A DNA stretch of 64,000 bases from Ahaetulla prasina (GCF_028640845.1 NC_080546.1:71249863-71313862); one strand, 5' to 3'; positions 1 to 11,150 are shown, numbered from the stretch's first letter. Numbers and translations: made by a program. Notes: generated by a model not told the origin, from the letters alone.

Positions 1-900
1 TTTTCGGCTGATATCAATACATCATCGAAGTAGGGAACTACCCCTGGGAGCCCTTGCAGAAGTCGTTCCATCAAATTTTGGAACAGCCCCGGTGCCACAC
101 TCACCCCAAATTGTAATCGGGTACACTTGAAGGCCCCCCTGTGAGTTACAATCGTTTGGGCTTCGGCTGTGTTGGCGTCTCCGAGCAGATGTTGGTAGGC
201 TTGAGCCAAGTCTAACTTTGCAAAGACTTGCCCTTGCCCCAAAGAGTGCAGCAAGTGTTGCACCACGGGAACTGGGTAAGCGCTTTTCTGTAAGGCTTTG
301 TTTAGCGTCGCCTTGTAGTCAGCGCAGATTCTAATTGACCCATCTGGTTTTACTGGGGTGACGATTGGCGTCTCCCACTTTGCGTGATCGACTGGCACCA
401 AAATCCCCTGATTTATGAGCTTATCTAGCTCCTTGTCAATTTTAGGTTTAAGGGCAAAGGACTCTCCTTGCCTTTAACCTAATGGGAGCTACCTGGGGTC
501 TAAGTTGAAGGAAATAGGGGTCCCCTTGTACTTGCCCAGGCAGTCCTTGAAGACATCTTGAACTCGTTCATGAGTATGTCTTTCAGGTTACAGTCACTTC
601 TGTAGATGCCAGTCACTCCCATGCCCAGTGCACGAAACCAGTCTAGTCCCAACAAACTGGGCAGGGTCCCCTTGACGATCGTGATGGGCAGGGTCTTCTT
701 GTGTGGTCCGTACTCGACTCGGACGGAGGTGGTCCTCGAACAGGGATGCGATTCCCTTGGTAGTCGTGGACTCGTAGCCGTTGTGTTTGCAGGTGGCGCG
801 CGACTGACGGCAGTGACTTGCCAAAGTGTCCCAGGACATGATGGTGATCGCTGACCCGGTGTCCACTTCAGTCGGCACCGTACTCCTTCTATTTTGGTTT
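1..900 (-). pseudogene. pol: protease and reverse transcriptase part of pol, Gypsy copy A
   Basis: The aspartic protease motif (VDTGSAITIMSWDTLA) reads in the minus frame covering 947-594. It is followed by LDWFRALGMGVTGIY-like sequence whose frame breaks. Reverse transcriptase follows at about 560-1, with the fingers and palm signatures (ILVPVDHAKWETPIVTP; IRICADYKA; FAKLDLAQAYQ; LQFGVSVAPGLFQNLMERL) and the YFDD catalytic box at about 22-33. These motifs lie in different frames, separated by one-base losses. RNase H and integrase are outside the window. Confidence 0.85.
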
Positions 901-1866
901 GGTGAAGATCTTCTTCTCCACCCGGGTTGAGGCGCGCCTATGACCACCGTCGTTTGGTTTGAATCCGCGCCTTTTTGTTTGAGCCAATCGCGGTCGCCTT
1001 GCGATCCGCTCTGATTGGCGATTTGAATTTCGGCGGGAAGGTTGGGGAGCTCGACAGACTTGAGCTAGGTGCCCTTCTTCTCGCACCGCCGACATGTTGC
1101 GTCCTTAAACTTGCAGCGTTGGCGCTGGTGTTGACCCCGCAACTTCCGCATTCGTCCCGGTTCTCTTGGCCCGTTATCAGTTCGGCAAACCCTTCCTCAT
1201 CCTCACCGTCGGATTCGGTCTGGATCTCTTCTTGGTGCACGGGGTTGACTTTGTGCTCGCCTTTGGTGTGAGGGGCTTTTGCAGTGTCTCCGCCGCTTGG
1301 GTGGACATTTCATGCGCTCTGGCTTCGTCCAGGCGTTTGCCAGCGTCAGATTGCTTTTGATAGCAGCCGCCTCCGCATAAGCGCATGTCTCTGACCCCTC
1401 GGATGAGTTGCTCCAGCACCTCGTCCAGGTCTCGGTACCCACAGTCTTTGGAGGCTTTCCGCAGGCGGCCATGTAGTCGCCGATGGATTCGCCCTCTAGC
1501 TGTCGGCGCCTCCAAATTCAAAACGCCGCACGTATTTGGACGGTGTTGGCGAAATGGTTTTAGCAGGGTTTGCAGAGTTTGCCACGATACCGATTGTATC
1601 GGCGTTGGCTCTGCCAGGGCTTCCGCGATGTCGATGACCTCGGACCGCAGTGGCTCAAGAAGTATGCCCTTTTGCGGTTGTCTGGAACTCCTTGCAGTTC
1701 GTTGGCTTCTAGAAAGCTTTCAAACGGGTCATATCGTTCCCATTTCTCTCTAGCGGGTCAAGCGGTGCGGGCGGAGTGTAACTGGCCATCTCCGCTTTTC
1801 TGCCCTGTGTTTGCTGGGTTCGGTTCTTTCGTGCTTCAGCTCGGTTCTGGTGCTCCTTAGCCTCGA
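900..1866 (-). pseudogene. gag: gag of Gypsy copy A (broken)
   Basis: Gag packages element RNA into virus-like particles in the cytoplasm. Overlapping minus-strand frames between 1866 and 900 carry capsid-like stretches (RKASKDCGYRDLDEVLEQLI and EARAHEMSTQAAETLQKPL). Near 1100 there is a nucleocapsid-type knuckle, 'KEGHLAQVCRAPQP', matching the end of a CCHC finger. The reading frame changes at least three times, so no full product is made as written. The same region in copy B aligns base for base over long stretches. Assignment as gag rests on its position between primer site and protease, plus the CCHC knuckle. Confidence 0.75.
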
Positions 1867-1885
1867 GATCCCACCTTCGTCGCCA
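1866..1885 (-). other. primer binding site of Gypsy copy A (serine tRNA-like)
   Basis: One base inside the LTR, the minus strand reads TGGCGACGAAGGTGGGAT. This starts with TGG, the complement of the CCA tail, and resembles the complement of a vertebrate tRNA-Ser(GCT) 3' end. The tRNA match is from memory of that tRNA's acceptor stem, so it is an inference. Copy B has the same site. Confidence 0.6.
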
Positions 1886-1886
1886 G

Positions 1887-2064
1887 TGTTAAGTTCGGGA
1901 AGTAACGAGGCTGGAGACCAGGGTAGTGACAACAGCTCTTTAATATATGGTGAACCCAGCAACCTGGCTGGGGAAAAACAACCCTTTATATACTGTTTAA
2001 CCGGCGGCTTCAACCAATCAGCAACGTGCTTGTTTCCCGCCAAAATATTTAAAGATACATAACA
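1887..2064 (-). repeat. 5' LTR of Gypsy copy A
   Basis: 178 bp bounded by TG and CA (on the plus strand, tgttaag to cataaca). It is the divergent counterpart of the 190-bp LTRs of copy B, with several substitutions and about 12 bp less sequence. It keeps a TATA-like stretch and a CCAAT-like motif (accaatcag on the plus strand). Its divergence from copy B suggests a different insertion age or subfamily. Confidence 0.88.
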
Positions 2065-2097
2065 GGAACTATTAAAAGCATTTGGAAATTAAATTAT

Positions 2098-2520
2098 ATC
2101 TTCTTCTTCTTGTGCCATATCCGTCATCAGATGTCGGCGATCATGTTGCTATGCTATTTTTATCAGCAGTTGCACAAAAAAGTGCTGCTGAGTTTTGTCC
2201 AAACCAGTCCCTTAGATTTTTGAAGCCATGATGTTCTTCTTCTGCCTGGACTTCATTTGCCTTCAATCTTTCCTTGGAGGATTAAGTGAAATATGCCATA
2301 TTTTTCCGAGTGTTGCATCACATGTCCGAAATATTCTAACTTTCACTTTTTAATGGTTTTGATGATTTCCCTTGGCTTTCCCAGGTGACTTATCACCTCC
2401 TCATTTCTGATTTTGTCAACCCAGCTTATACATAACAGCCATCTGTAAATCCACATTTCAAATGCTTCTACTCCTTCAAGTGGCTTTCTGTCAGAGACGA
2501 ATGGTCTACTCTGTACTCTC
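2098..2520 (-). mobile_element. RTE-type LINE (not BovB), C-terminal remnant
   Basis: Reverse-complement translation gives the C-terminal region of an RTE-clade LINE: EAFEMWIYRWLLCISWVD, then IRNEEVISHLGKPREIIKTI, LEYFGHVM, GKIEGK and GRRRTSWL. This layout (FEMW, then LEYxGHVM, then GRRRxSWL) is homologous to the BovB C-terminus at 5033-5446 but clearly a different lineage. Several stops and frame changes show it is old. It lies directly beside the Gypsy A LTR. Confidence 0.6.
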
Positions 2521-2954
2521 TATTGTCTACTCTACTACTAATTATATCACCTAACTGAAAAAAGCCCACCATTTTTATGGCATGGAAAACATGATACAAC
2601 ATCAATATTTCCATATTTTAATCCAAGAAAGAACATAAAATATATTGACATATGTTCAGTATGTTTTCATTTTATATAGTATAGTGGCATCTCCTAAAAT
2701 AAATTAATTTTTAAAACAACAAAAATGTCAGCGTTCTAAAAAAAACAACCCAACTCCAAATATATTGTAAGAGTCTCAAGATTCTACTGATTTTCAGTGT
2801 TGAAAATAGTAGATTCCTCTTACTCTTATATGCACTTGTTGGTCAGCTAAACAGAATTTCTTTCTCACAAAGAATAACAACATTGCTTTAATTTTTTAGA
2901 ATACTCAGAATTAGTTATATAATCAATAACATAAAAGCATCATTTCAAAATGTA

Positions 2955-3250
2955 TGGAAATATATGGAGATAACATAATATCAGAGTTGGAAGGGACCTT
3001 GGAGGTCTTCTAGTCCAACCCCTTGCCCAGGCAGGAAACTCTACACCATTTCAGACAAATGGTTATCCAACATTTTCTTAAAAATTTCCAGTGTTGGAGC
3101 ATTCGTAACTTCTGCAGGCAAGTTGTTCCACTTATTGATTGTTCTATCTGTCAGGAAATTTCTCCTTAGTTCTAAGTTGCTTCTCTCCTTGATTAGTTTC
3201 CACCCATTGCTTCTTGTTCTAGATTTATTAAGGTCTCTGTCTCTGTTGTT
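2955..3250 (-). mobile_element. CR1 LINE 3' end
   Basis: The plus strand reads agagttggaagggaccttgg and continues through agtccaacccc, the reverse complement of the well-known amniote CR1 3' region. Related copies lie at 13405-13745 and 45185-45500. This copy is 5'-truncated and retains about 300 bp. Confidence 0.88.
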
Positions 3251-5009
3251 GTCTTTGTCTCTTTCCTCCAGCTATCACAGGAATTTGAAGAATCTATATC
3301 ATCAGAATGTCAAAAGAAACAATTTAATGCCTCAAGGTTCATTCACTCATTTGTCTAGGAGAAAGAGAAGTAAAGTGAATTAGTGAACGATATATTTAAC
3401 GTATATAAGATTTTTGCGTCTGCTATGGTTGAGTATGTTCTCTCAAGAATGAGATAGGTATTGTGATGTATGCAGTATTGATTTAAACATATGGAATTTA
3501 GGACTACGCAATCTTATCAAAGTACATTTTAAGGATATCTATGCGACTGTAGGATTGCATCTTTAAATGTTTAACTCTTAATGAAAGTCATTTTCTAGAC
3601 TACTATAATCCTGACATACCAGGACAAAATGCATAATCTTATTGTTGTACTGAAAATTATTTCTGCATTATTTTCCAGCCATTCTCATTTATTATTTTGC
3701 AAAATTCCTCAGCAATTCTCTTGTTATGAAGTGATTAAAGGTCTTGTGAGTTTCTCCTTTTTCATTAGACCTGGTGGCCTCACGCATATGTGTTAATATT
3801 AGAGAAAAAAATATATATACGAGGCCTTTTAAGCCCTTTTCAGATTAGAAAGTGAGGGCAGTCACTGAGTTTGCAGAACAATGCAGGAGGTATTAAAAAA
3901 AGTTTCAAAAACGCAGCAGTCTCTGCTACTTTAGTGATTACAATACATATATACATAAATAAATTTTAAAACAGTCTGAGAATGGCTAATGCATGATTTA
4001 GAGCTTTTACATCTTTCTCTCTGCATGGATGCCATCATGTCATTGTGGGTTTGTTATAACTAAGTGCTGGATTTTTTTTCTTTTTTAAAAAATGTACATT
4101 ATTAAAAGAAGCTTTGTATATAGACATACATAATTTTCCTGTTTTCCAGCCTTGGAAGTGAAGCAGAAACTAATTCAATTCTTCCTGTAGCAGTCAAGTT
4201 AATGGTTTTAACATTCAGTTCATATATTGAGCTTGCGTAAGGCATGTTCAATAAATAATAACAGACTGCCTTCTTACAAGCTGTTTGTTACAGCTTTTAT
4301 TAATCCTTTTTAAAAAATGGCCATGCATATTCAAAAGCATTCTTAACACATTAGAAAGAAATATAGGTGAAAAAATAAGTAATCACTTATATTGTATGTT
4401 CGTGTTCTTTTCTTTTTTCTTAACTAGCATACATTGTGAAGAAATCTGTCACTGCTCAGGGCTTGCTTTAAAGTAATAACCAATTAGAGTCCAGGACCGC
4501 CTCTTCTATCTTATAACTGTTCAGATGTGTTGGAAGAACTCCAGAAATTACCCATCAGCACCAGCTTCATGGTTTTAAGAATTGAAACCTTCGGTACTTC
4601 TGAAGTAGAGTTGGCTGGGAAAGATTAGTCTACAATTTGGCAAAAGAGCACTAAGTCATTATTTTAATGGAGAACTGTTAACATTTGCTAAAACTGTAGC
4701 AAATTGTGTGCTAGAAAATATATATTTTTAATATTGTATATTTTTCCTTTCCTATAAAAAATAGATATCTAAAGGTGGTACCTCTCCAATATTGTGAAGG
4801 AAATAAAGACCATAATCTTAAACGCATTGCCTAGGAAACAAAGTATGCTGAACATAAAAAGACTTTTATATAAATATGCCCAGTGCTCTAAAACTTAAAA
4901 ACACAGAACTTCCAAACCAGAATTATACAAAATATTGCCAATGTGATCTTATGATAGATTTAGCCTTTTTGAATTTCTTATTGTTGTTTTTTTTTTTGCA
5001 CTTTTGTTG
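3251..5009. other. AT-rich non-coding stretch, no gene seen
   Basis: About 1.75 kb of AT-rich DNA. The reading frames here are short and have no recognisable domain. I see no clear repeat, RNA gene or regulatory site beyond short A/T runs. Confidence 0.5.
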
Positions 5010-5455
5010 GCAACCTGGTTTTCCCAGTTGCAATGTATGACTGTGAAAGTTGGACAATAAGAAAGGCTGAGCACCAAAGAATTGAGGTCTTTGAACTCTG
5101 GTGCTGGAGAAGACTCCTGCGAGTCCCTTGGACTGCAAGGCGATCCAACCGGTCAGTCCTAGAGGAGATCAACCCTGACTGCTTTATAGAAGGCCAGATC
5201 CTGAAGATGAAACTGAAATACTTTGGCCACCTAATAAGAAGGAAGGACTCACTGGAGAAGAGCCTAATGCTGGAAAAGATTGAGGGAAAAAGAAGAATGG
5301 GATGGCAGAGAACAAGGTGGCTGGATGGAGTCACTGAAGCAGTCGGCATGAGCTTAAATGGACTCCAGAGGATTGTAGAGGACAGGAAGGCCTGGAGGAA
5401 TGTTGTCCATGGGGTCGCGATGGGTCGGACACGACTTTGCAACTAACAACAAATT
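5010..5455 (+). mobile_element. BovB (RTE) LINE, 5'-truncated 3' end
   Basis: The element's 3' end is present in sense orientation. It finishes just after the stop codon with the typical BovB end (ggtcgcgatgggtcgg, then cgactttgcaactaacaac). It begins abruptly within the last third of ORF2, as expected for target-primed insertion with 5' truncation. BovB is abundant in squamates and is known for horizontal transfer between vertebrates. Confidence 0.93.
5033..5446 (+). pseudogene. BovB ORF2 C-terminal fragment (137 codons open to the natural stop)
   Basis: This is the C-terminal part of the BovB endonuclease/reverse-transcriptase protein, downstream of the RT core. The frame reads CESWTIRKAEHQRIEVFELW, then CWRRLLRVPWTARRSNRSVL, LKYFGHLIRRKDSLEKSLML, GKRRMGWQRTRWLDGVTEAV and VHGVAMGRTRLCN before the stop, all canonical BovB positions. 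It is open without interruption to the family stop codon, so this insertion is fairly young. It lacks the endonuclease and catalytic RT domains and cannot act alone. The ATG at 5033 is an internal Met, not a real start. Confidence 0.92.
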
Positions 5456-5739
5456 GCTTTTTTTAAAATAATGACAAGAAACAGAAAAACAAAACAAAAT
5501 ACAAAGATAAAAATACATAGATTGTCATGAAATAAAGATTCAAGAAGCTTTTTAAAAATTGAAAAATACAACAAGGGAGAAAGAAAAAAGAGATAGATAA
5601 TTTTAGCAGTAAATAGTTGCTATACTATGTATAGTTAACAAATGCAGTTATTATTCAAGTAGATATATTTCTAAAAGATTTATCTATTATGTTTATTAAT
5701 ATTATATATCTATTATTAACTAGGTTGTTGTTAACCTTC

Positions 5740-6112
5740 GGCATTTTGTATTAATCAGTCCCATATTTTGTTATATTTGTCTGTCAAAGTCTAGATCTAT
5801 AGGCAATCCACTCATAGGTGGCCAGTGCAATCAGGTCTTCAATCCACTGAATGAAAGGTTCCATACACTTATCTTTCTAATGCTGCAATATTAGTCTTTT
5901 GGCCATAATAAAGGGTTGGAGAATCCATTTACATTGTTTAGTTGTCAAATTCCAAGCACTAGTCAATACAATATCTCCTGAAAATTTCAGTTTGTGTTGT
6001 TCAATTATATTTAGATAATCCAGTACATTTTCCCCAAATTTAGTAACATATTTTAATGAAGCATTATCCTTATTATATCTCCAACAAAATGGCATTTTGA
6101 TAATTCATTTCT
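5740..6112 (-). mobile_element. possible L1/Tx1-type LINE C-terminal remnant
   Basis: The minus-strand reading has the look of the L1-group ORF2 C-terminus: CWRYNKDN at about 6094, then a spacer, NLTTKQCKWILQPFIMAKRL (an AKR-L-ILQHW core) and further on QWIEDLIALATYEWIAY. In L1-like elements the corresponding stretch reads roughly 'cwrC...aariliakxWk...eWl'. One cysteine of the expected knuckle is missing, and a stop separates two parts. This call rests on pattern only. Confidence 0.4.
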
Positions 6113-6119
6113 ATACAAA

Positions 6120-9100
6120 TGTAATGGAGTCCAATGAATTCAAAATACTATTATTTGTTGTATTATTTGTAATTTAACCGTCTTGCTACAGAAGTTAAAA
6201 CACTCTCTAGTTTTCTAGGCAACTCTAATCCTTTATTTCTCTAATTTCCTAGAACCTACATATCAAAGTGATTTATTGATAACAAATTATTTATTGATAA
6301 CAAATCTATATAAACTAGTAGTAATGTTTCTTTTTAGTTTTAAGGGATTAAACAAATTGTCCTAATATTACAATTAACAAATGTCGTAACTGTAAATATT
6401 GCCATTGGGTTATAATCAGGTAGATAATATTTGTCTGTTTAGATTATGTTAAAAATTCACCACCATCTATCAGTTGGTCCTGAGCAATATCCCCATTTCC
6501 ATTAAATTTATCCATACCACCATTTTTCTCCTGGTTCTTAAAGTTAAGATTCCTCATAAACTCAGTTTGGTATAAGAAAAATTGTCATATATTTGAAATA
6601 TTATATTCCTTAGTTATCTAACTGATGTAATTGTTTCCAGAGAGACCTGAGTTTTAGTATATTTAGCACCTAACACTGTTCAGTCAACCAAAAGTGCCAC
6701 ATATCACAAAATTGCCCATCTGAGAAAATTAAAATGATTCATTTCACTTTCTTGGCTATCAAGTTCAAACCCGGAAATCCAAATTAAACCCTCCCCATCA
6801 AATAATTGTTCAACATCTACTAATCAATCATTTAATGATGTAGAAAATCTATTTCTTTACATAATTGGCACCACCATCAAACTGTGGTTTAATATTAGTT
6901 AACATGTTTTTGTGATGTATTATAGTACAAAACATTTATATTTTTTCATTTTACCAGCACAACAAAATACATACAAATTTATATTTGCTGCAGCATTCTT
7001 ACCAACAGCAAGTAATTGTAGATGTTATCTTAAAACAAAGATGAAAATAAAGTGTCCTTTTATTTTATTAAAATAATTATAACACCATAAAGATGTACAA
7101 TGGTGTATCCAAAAAAGGTTTTGTGACTATGAGTTATTTCTGGACGGTTATTTTTGCTCCATTCTTCTGTGTTTTATTATATGTGGGGGGAAAGAAAGAA
7201 AGATGCAGGGTTCCCATTTCTCTCCGTATCATATTATCCAAACAGTGGAGCATGAACAGTTTGCTGGTATGTCAAAGAAAATTCCTCATCATGATGTACA
7301 ATTCTTTGTGTTCTGAAGCAGCAGGTAAAGTGGGAAAGCAGAGCTGAATTATTTCTGCCTCAGTTGTGATGTACATACCACTGAGGTAGAATTTTGTGGG
7401 TTGCTTTGACAATCTGGGTTTCTGTTTTCTCATTGAATGCATTTGTTTTTCTCTCCAGCTGTTGAGCTTCCATTTCTGAAAGGGAAAAGTTGATAACTTT
7501 GTAGCGCCTACGTAGTAATCCAGAGAAAAACAGCAAGAGTGAAACTGACATAAGCTTTGATAGTGGCTTACTTTTTTAAACCATTAGAGAAGCTAGCATA
7601 CAGTTCACAAGATTGCAAGTATTCTCCCATACTTTTAATTTTCTTTTGTGGAATGGCATAAGAGGTTTTTCGTTTTGTTTTGTTTTGTTACTGTGGGACC
7701 TGAATCAGTTTGGAGTGGGCACTGATTTACAATATTTTATTCTTAGCATTTCAAAATCAGTAGAAGAAATGATCATTGACAGTCTATAATTTATTCACAA
7801 ATCACTCTCGGCTTTTTGCTAACATATCATAAGCCTAAATGATACACTTTTGTCCTTCCTCTTGTAGACTTCATTGAGAAGATGTTCTGAGCTATAGGCG
7901 ATTAGTGGCATCCATTGGCCTTATGCTTTTGTTGAATGATGAAAACAATATTGAATAGTTTACACTGCAAACTTTGCCTCTTTGGGGGATGTGTATAATT
8001 TGTAATGCATGTAAAAGAGGGGTAAGGTTTGTGTTGCAACAATGGATACCTTTTTTATCAGGCTGAGCTTTCCCCATAAGTGTTGCTGGGGGAGGACACA
8101 TTGAAACTTGTTACAGTGATATCCTCATTTTGCCAATCTCTGTTGCATAGTCTTTTGCTCTTTAACATGGATATTAACATTTAACAAGCAAAGTCCTGTG
8201 TCATCTTAACCTTTAACTAGCAAAAATGAAGCAGTCTGCAAAATACTTAGCTGAAAATTGCATACATAAACAGAAGAAAGATTTCTTTTAGCCTATATAA
8301 ATTAAACAGAACATGCATGCATAGTGAATAATAGTTAAAAAAAAAACTTTGATCAGTAGAACCCAGAATAGTGAAAGATAATTTGAAATATTTATGGTTT
8401 TAAAACAAACTTATTGAATTTGACATTTCTAGGTATGAAGAATTAATATACTTTCTGAGATATTCCAAATATGTTCCCTTGGAGATATTGTAATATTGAT
8501 GGCGATGTAAGTAAAGCACAACAGCGTGATATATTGGGTCAACATCTGATTCCACAGCTGGAATCTTGGACTTGCCTACTTGGACTTGGACTGCCTACTT
8601 ACTTGTAAGCTATCCAGAACAGCAAACAGGATAATTTGTGATTTCAGTTGATTAAAAGAGATGGATATAAACAGAAATAAATAGCCAGATGTCTAGTTAA
8701 ATTATAGAAATCTCCACCATAATCATGGACAGTAAATAATTCATAATACTGTTAATACATTCTAACGCAATGCCTCTCTTACTGGAGAGTATTCACATTC
8801 TGGTCTGTTTTTCAAATTTTCTGAAAATGTCAGTGCTGACATTGTTCTTCATCCACATATCCTTTTTCTTCTGTAACTTAATGTATCATTAAAACAATGT
8901 CATTAGGATCAACTGACATTGATTTCTTCACCAAATACTTTGCATGAAGTAATTAGAACATTGATTGTACTGTTTTTTCAATAGCTGCTTGTCTTATACA
9001 TGTTGCTTTAGATTTCTTTTAAAAGATGCTAGAAATATATAGATATAATGTAGATGATATATACATATCTACAATGAAATTTATTATAAAACCTGAAATG

Positions 9101-9300
9101 TTACTGTGTAGTATTACTGCTTGTTTGACTTCTTGAGATTATTGAAAACTATGTTAATCTGAACAAATGACCGTGATCTATCAAGATGGTATTGAAGGTA
9201 TATAGTACAGTAGATAACTGAATCCATGTAATGAAAGGCTGGAAACTTTCATCTCCACTCCCAGTGGCATCTAAATCCTCTAGATTACATATCTATATAC
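6120..9300. other. mostly single-copy AT-rich DNA, no clear gene
   Basis: About 3.2 kb without recognisable mobile-element ends. It holds several short frames without domains, a small (TTTTG) tract near 7670-7690, and one splice-bounded candidate exon at 7379-7475. Nothing else in it can be supported. Confidence 0.5.
7379..7475 (-). other. candidate internal exon of an unknown host gene
   Basis: On the minus strand a good 3' splice site (pyrimidine-rich tract ending ttttccctttcag) is followed by 97 bp with an open frame and a good 5' splice site (CAGTG|gtatgt). One open frame reads EMEAQQLERKTNAF, then NEKTETQIVKATHKILPQW; a second frame is also open, which weakens the case. The segment is not part of any repeat I recognise. 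I do not recognise the protein. It could be an alternative or constitutive exon of a gene whose other exons lie far away, or a chance decoy. Confidence 0.3.
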
Positions 9301-9733
9301 TACCGTGTTTTCCCAAAAATAAGACCAGGTCTTCATTTCTTTTGACACCGCCCCCCTCAGAAAAACTGACTAGAGCTTTTTTTTGGGTGGGGTCTTATTT
9401 TCCTCCCCCCATACTGGCATGAGGTGGGAGGTGGGGTGAGCAGCCCCTCATGCCAACTTCCCAAAGGCTCACAGCAGGCCATCCCACCTTTCAAAACAGC
9501 TGATTTGCAGTGTGGCCGCTTTCGCAGCCAATTGCAGCTGCAAAAGAAGCCGGAGGCCAAGCAATGCACCCCACATGCCTAGCACCTTCCTTACCTAATG
9601 GTAACAATCACAACAGGCAATTCCATCCATGGAAGAGCTGCCTCTTGGGTGCTGCTCCGGCCGCTGTTTCCAGCAGGTGTGGCCACAAAAGCAGCAGGAG
9701 GCCAAGCGATGCACCCCACACATCTCGCGCTGG

Positions 9734-10169
9734 CCTTCCGAAGGGTACTGTAGCAGCAGCTATCCACAATTTTTTTTACCGTTATTTCATTTCAACCCAT
9801 GTGGCCCAGTACGGTGTTAAAAGTTAACATTCAGAAATGTTACTGTAGCTGCGGAGGTCTCCTTTTGCAATGCTTTGCTGCAGCAGCTTTAGAACAAACC
9901 TCTACCTTCTCTGCATAAAATTTCAAGACTGAAGGCTCTGAAGCTATGGAGGGAGTGTTTTTGGATGGGCATCTATGAAGGGTTCCTCTTTGAAAGAATG
10001 ATCTGTAGATGGGGGGGGAAGAGATTTTTCTGCACATCATCCTTTCTTCCGCAGCTACGGTAACATTTCTGAAATGTTAACTTTTAACATTGTATTGGGC
10101 CACATGGTTTGTGATGAAATAATGATAAAAAAGTTGTGGAAAGCTGCTGCTACAGTACCCTTCGGAAGG
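9734..10169. repeat. long inverted repeat, two 122-bp arms with 192-bp spacer
   Basis: The left arm is 9734-9855 and the right arm 10048-10169. The left begins ccttccgaagggtactgtag, and the right ends with its exact reverse complement. Arms agree over their full length with a modest number of mismatches. A transcript across it would fold into a long hairpin. It lies inside the larger element at 9301-10860. Confidence 0.85.
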
Positions 10170-10186
10170 TTAGGGTTAGGGTTAGG
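10168..10186 (+). repeat. short telomere-type tract (TTAGGG)3
   Basis: Three consecutive ggttag units directly abut the right arm of the inverted repeat. At only 19 bp, it may be chance or a remnant of interstitial telomeric sequence. Confidence 0.7.
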
Positions 10187-10884
10187 TCAGAGAGAAGGAG
10201 GAAGGATCTCTGTGAGGAGACACTGCCGACGCTGCCACCTATAGAGACACAGACAAGCAGAGGGAAGTTCATTGACAATGCTCCCTCTTCGGCTGGCCCA
10301 CAAGACTCTAACCCCTGGGGATGAATCAGACACTTTGCTCAAGAAACCGCCTCATGCCATCCCAAGCTTCCTAAATCTCTTGCTCCCCAGATTGTCCCCC
10401 TCACAAAGAAAGCCCAACCCTACCCAAATGCTGCCTCCAGCCACCTCTTTGTCCTGGTGAAACTCCTTTTTGAAAGGACAATCTGCAGGTGGGGAGGGGG
10501 AGATTTCCTGCACATTGGAAGCAGCGTCTCCATGCAGGGCTTCTTCCAATGTCCCAGGTGTGAAGTGACCTACTGTAAAGGAAGGCATGGAAATCCAAAG
10601 CCCTTCTTTGATCAGATTCTCAAATATTTTCAAGCAAAACACTGCCAAGAGAGGGAACTATCTCTTCCCCTTCCCTTGCCAAACTTTGGTGTAGGCATGA
10701 CGTTTCCCAAAGCTTCTTAATCCACGGCTGGTGGTTCCCTCCCTTTGTGCTTTTTATACACATACCAACATACCCACACTGCCTTATATTAGGCCTACCC
10801 CCAAAAAATCAGATTAGGTTTTACTTTTTGAATAGGTTATATTTTCGAGGAAACACGGTATATGGCTAGGAAACGGCATTATAG

Positions 10885-11150
10885 TTTTTTGTTGTTGTTT
10901 ACATTTATACCCCGCCCTTCTCCGAAGACTCAGGGCGGCTTACAGTGTATAAGGCAATAGTCTCATTCTATTTGTATATTTTTTTTTTACAAAGTCAACT
11001 TATTGCCCCCCCAACAATCTGGGTCCTCATTTTACCTACCTTATAAAGGGTGGAAGGCTGAGTCAACTTTGGGCCGGGCTCGAACCTGCAGTAATTGCAG
11101 GCTCTGTGTTCTAATAACAGGCTTCTCTATTGCCTGAGCTATCCCGGCCC
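10885..11150 (-). mobile_element. tRNA-derived SINE with CR1/L2-like 3' tail
   Basis: On the minus strand it starts with a tRNA-like head (ggccgggatagctcaggc, then a B-box-like ggttcgagcccgg). It continues through a conserved body and ends with the motif gccgccctgagtcttcggag followed by gggcggggtataaat. A second copy of the same family lies at 32046-32313. The tail resembles that of the local CR1-group LINEs, which presumably supply the machinery. Confidence 0.82.

Larger units (their letters stand above)
1..2064 (-). mobile_element. Gypsy (Ty3) LTR retrotransposon copy A, 5' half, cut by window edge
   Basis: Read on the minus strand, this runs from a 5' LTR (2064-1887) through a primer site, gag, protease and the reverse transcriptase active site, and leaves the window at base 1. 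It is closely similar along its length to copy B (51207-55710). The order LTR, primer site, gag, protease, RT is normal for Ty3/Gypsy. Several frameshifts break gag and pol, so it is not an intact coding copy. The RT catalytic box (Tyr-Phe-Asp-Asp) reads intact at about 22-33. RNase H, integrase and the 3' LTR must lie outside the window if the copy is complete. Confidence 0.93.
9301..10860. mobile_element. large terminal-inverted-repeat element, probably non-autonomous
   Basis: The ends are imperfect inverted repeats: taccgtgttttcccaaaaat at the left, and at the right a stretch whose reverse complement begins taccgtgtttcctcgaaaat. They are flanked by TA-rich sequence compatible with a TA duplication. 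The interior is more GC-rich than its surroundings. It contains a long inverted repeat (9734-10169) and direct duplications (9505-9590 with 9676-9720; 9987-10037 with 10467-10516). No transposase is readable. Superfamily is not certain; a TA target would suggest Tc1/mariner-like mobilisation. Confidence 0.5.

Noticed and set aside
9231..9827. Plus-strand frames in the GC-rich part of the inverted-repeat element
   Set aside because: They overlap in several frames, contain duplicated non-coding blocks and show no domain.
10885..11150. tRNA gene suggested by box-like sequences in the SINE head
   Set aside because: The head is fused to a SINE body and LINE-like tail and does not close into a standard cloverleaf by eye. 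Same for 32046-32313 and 23490-23727.
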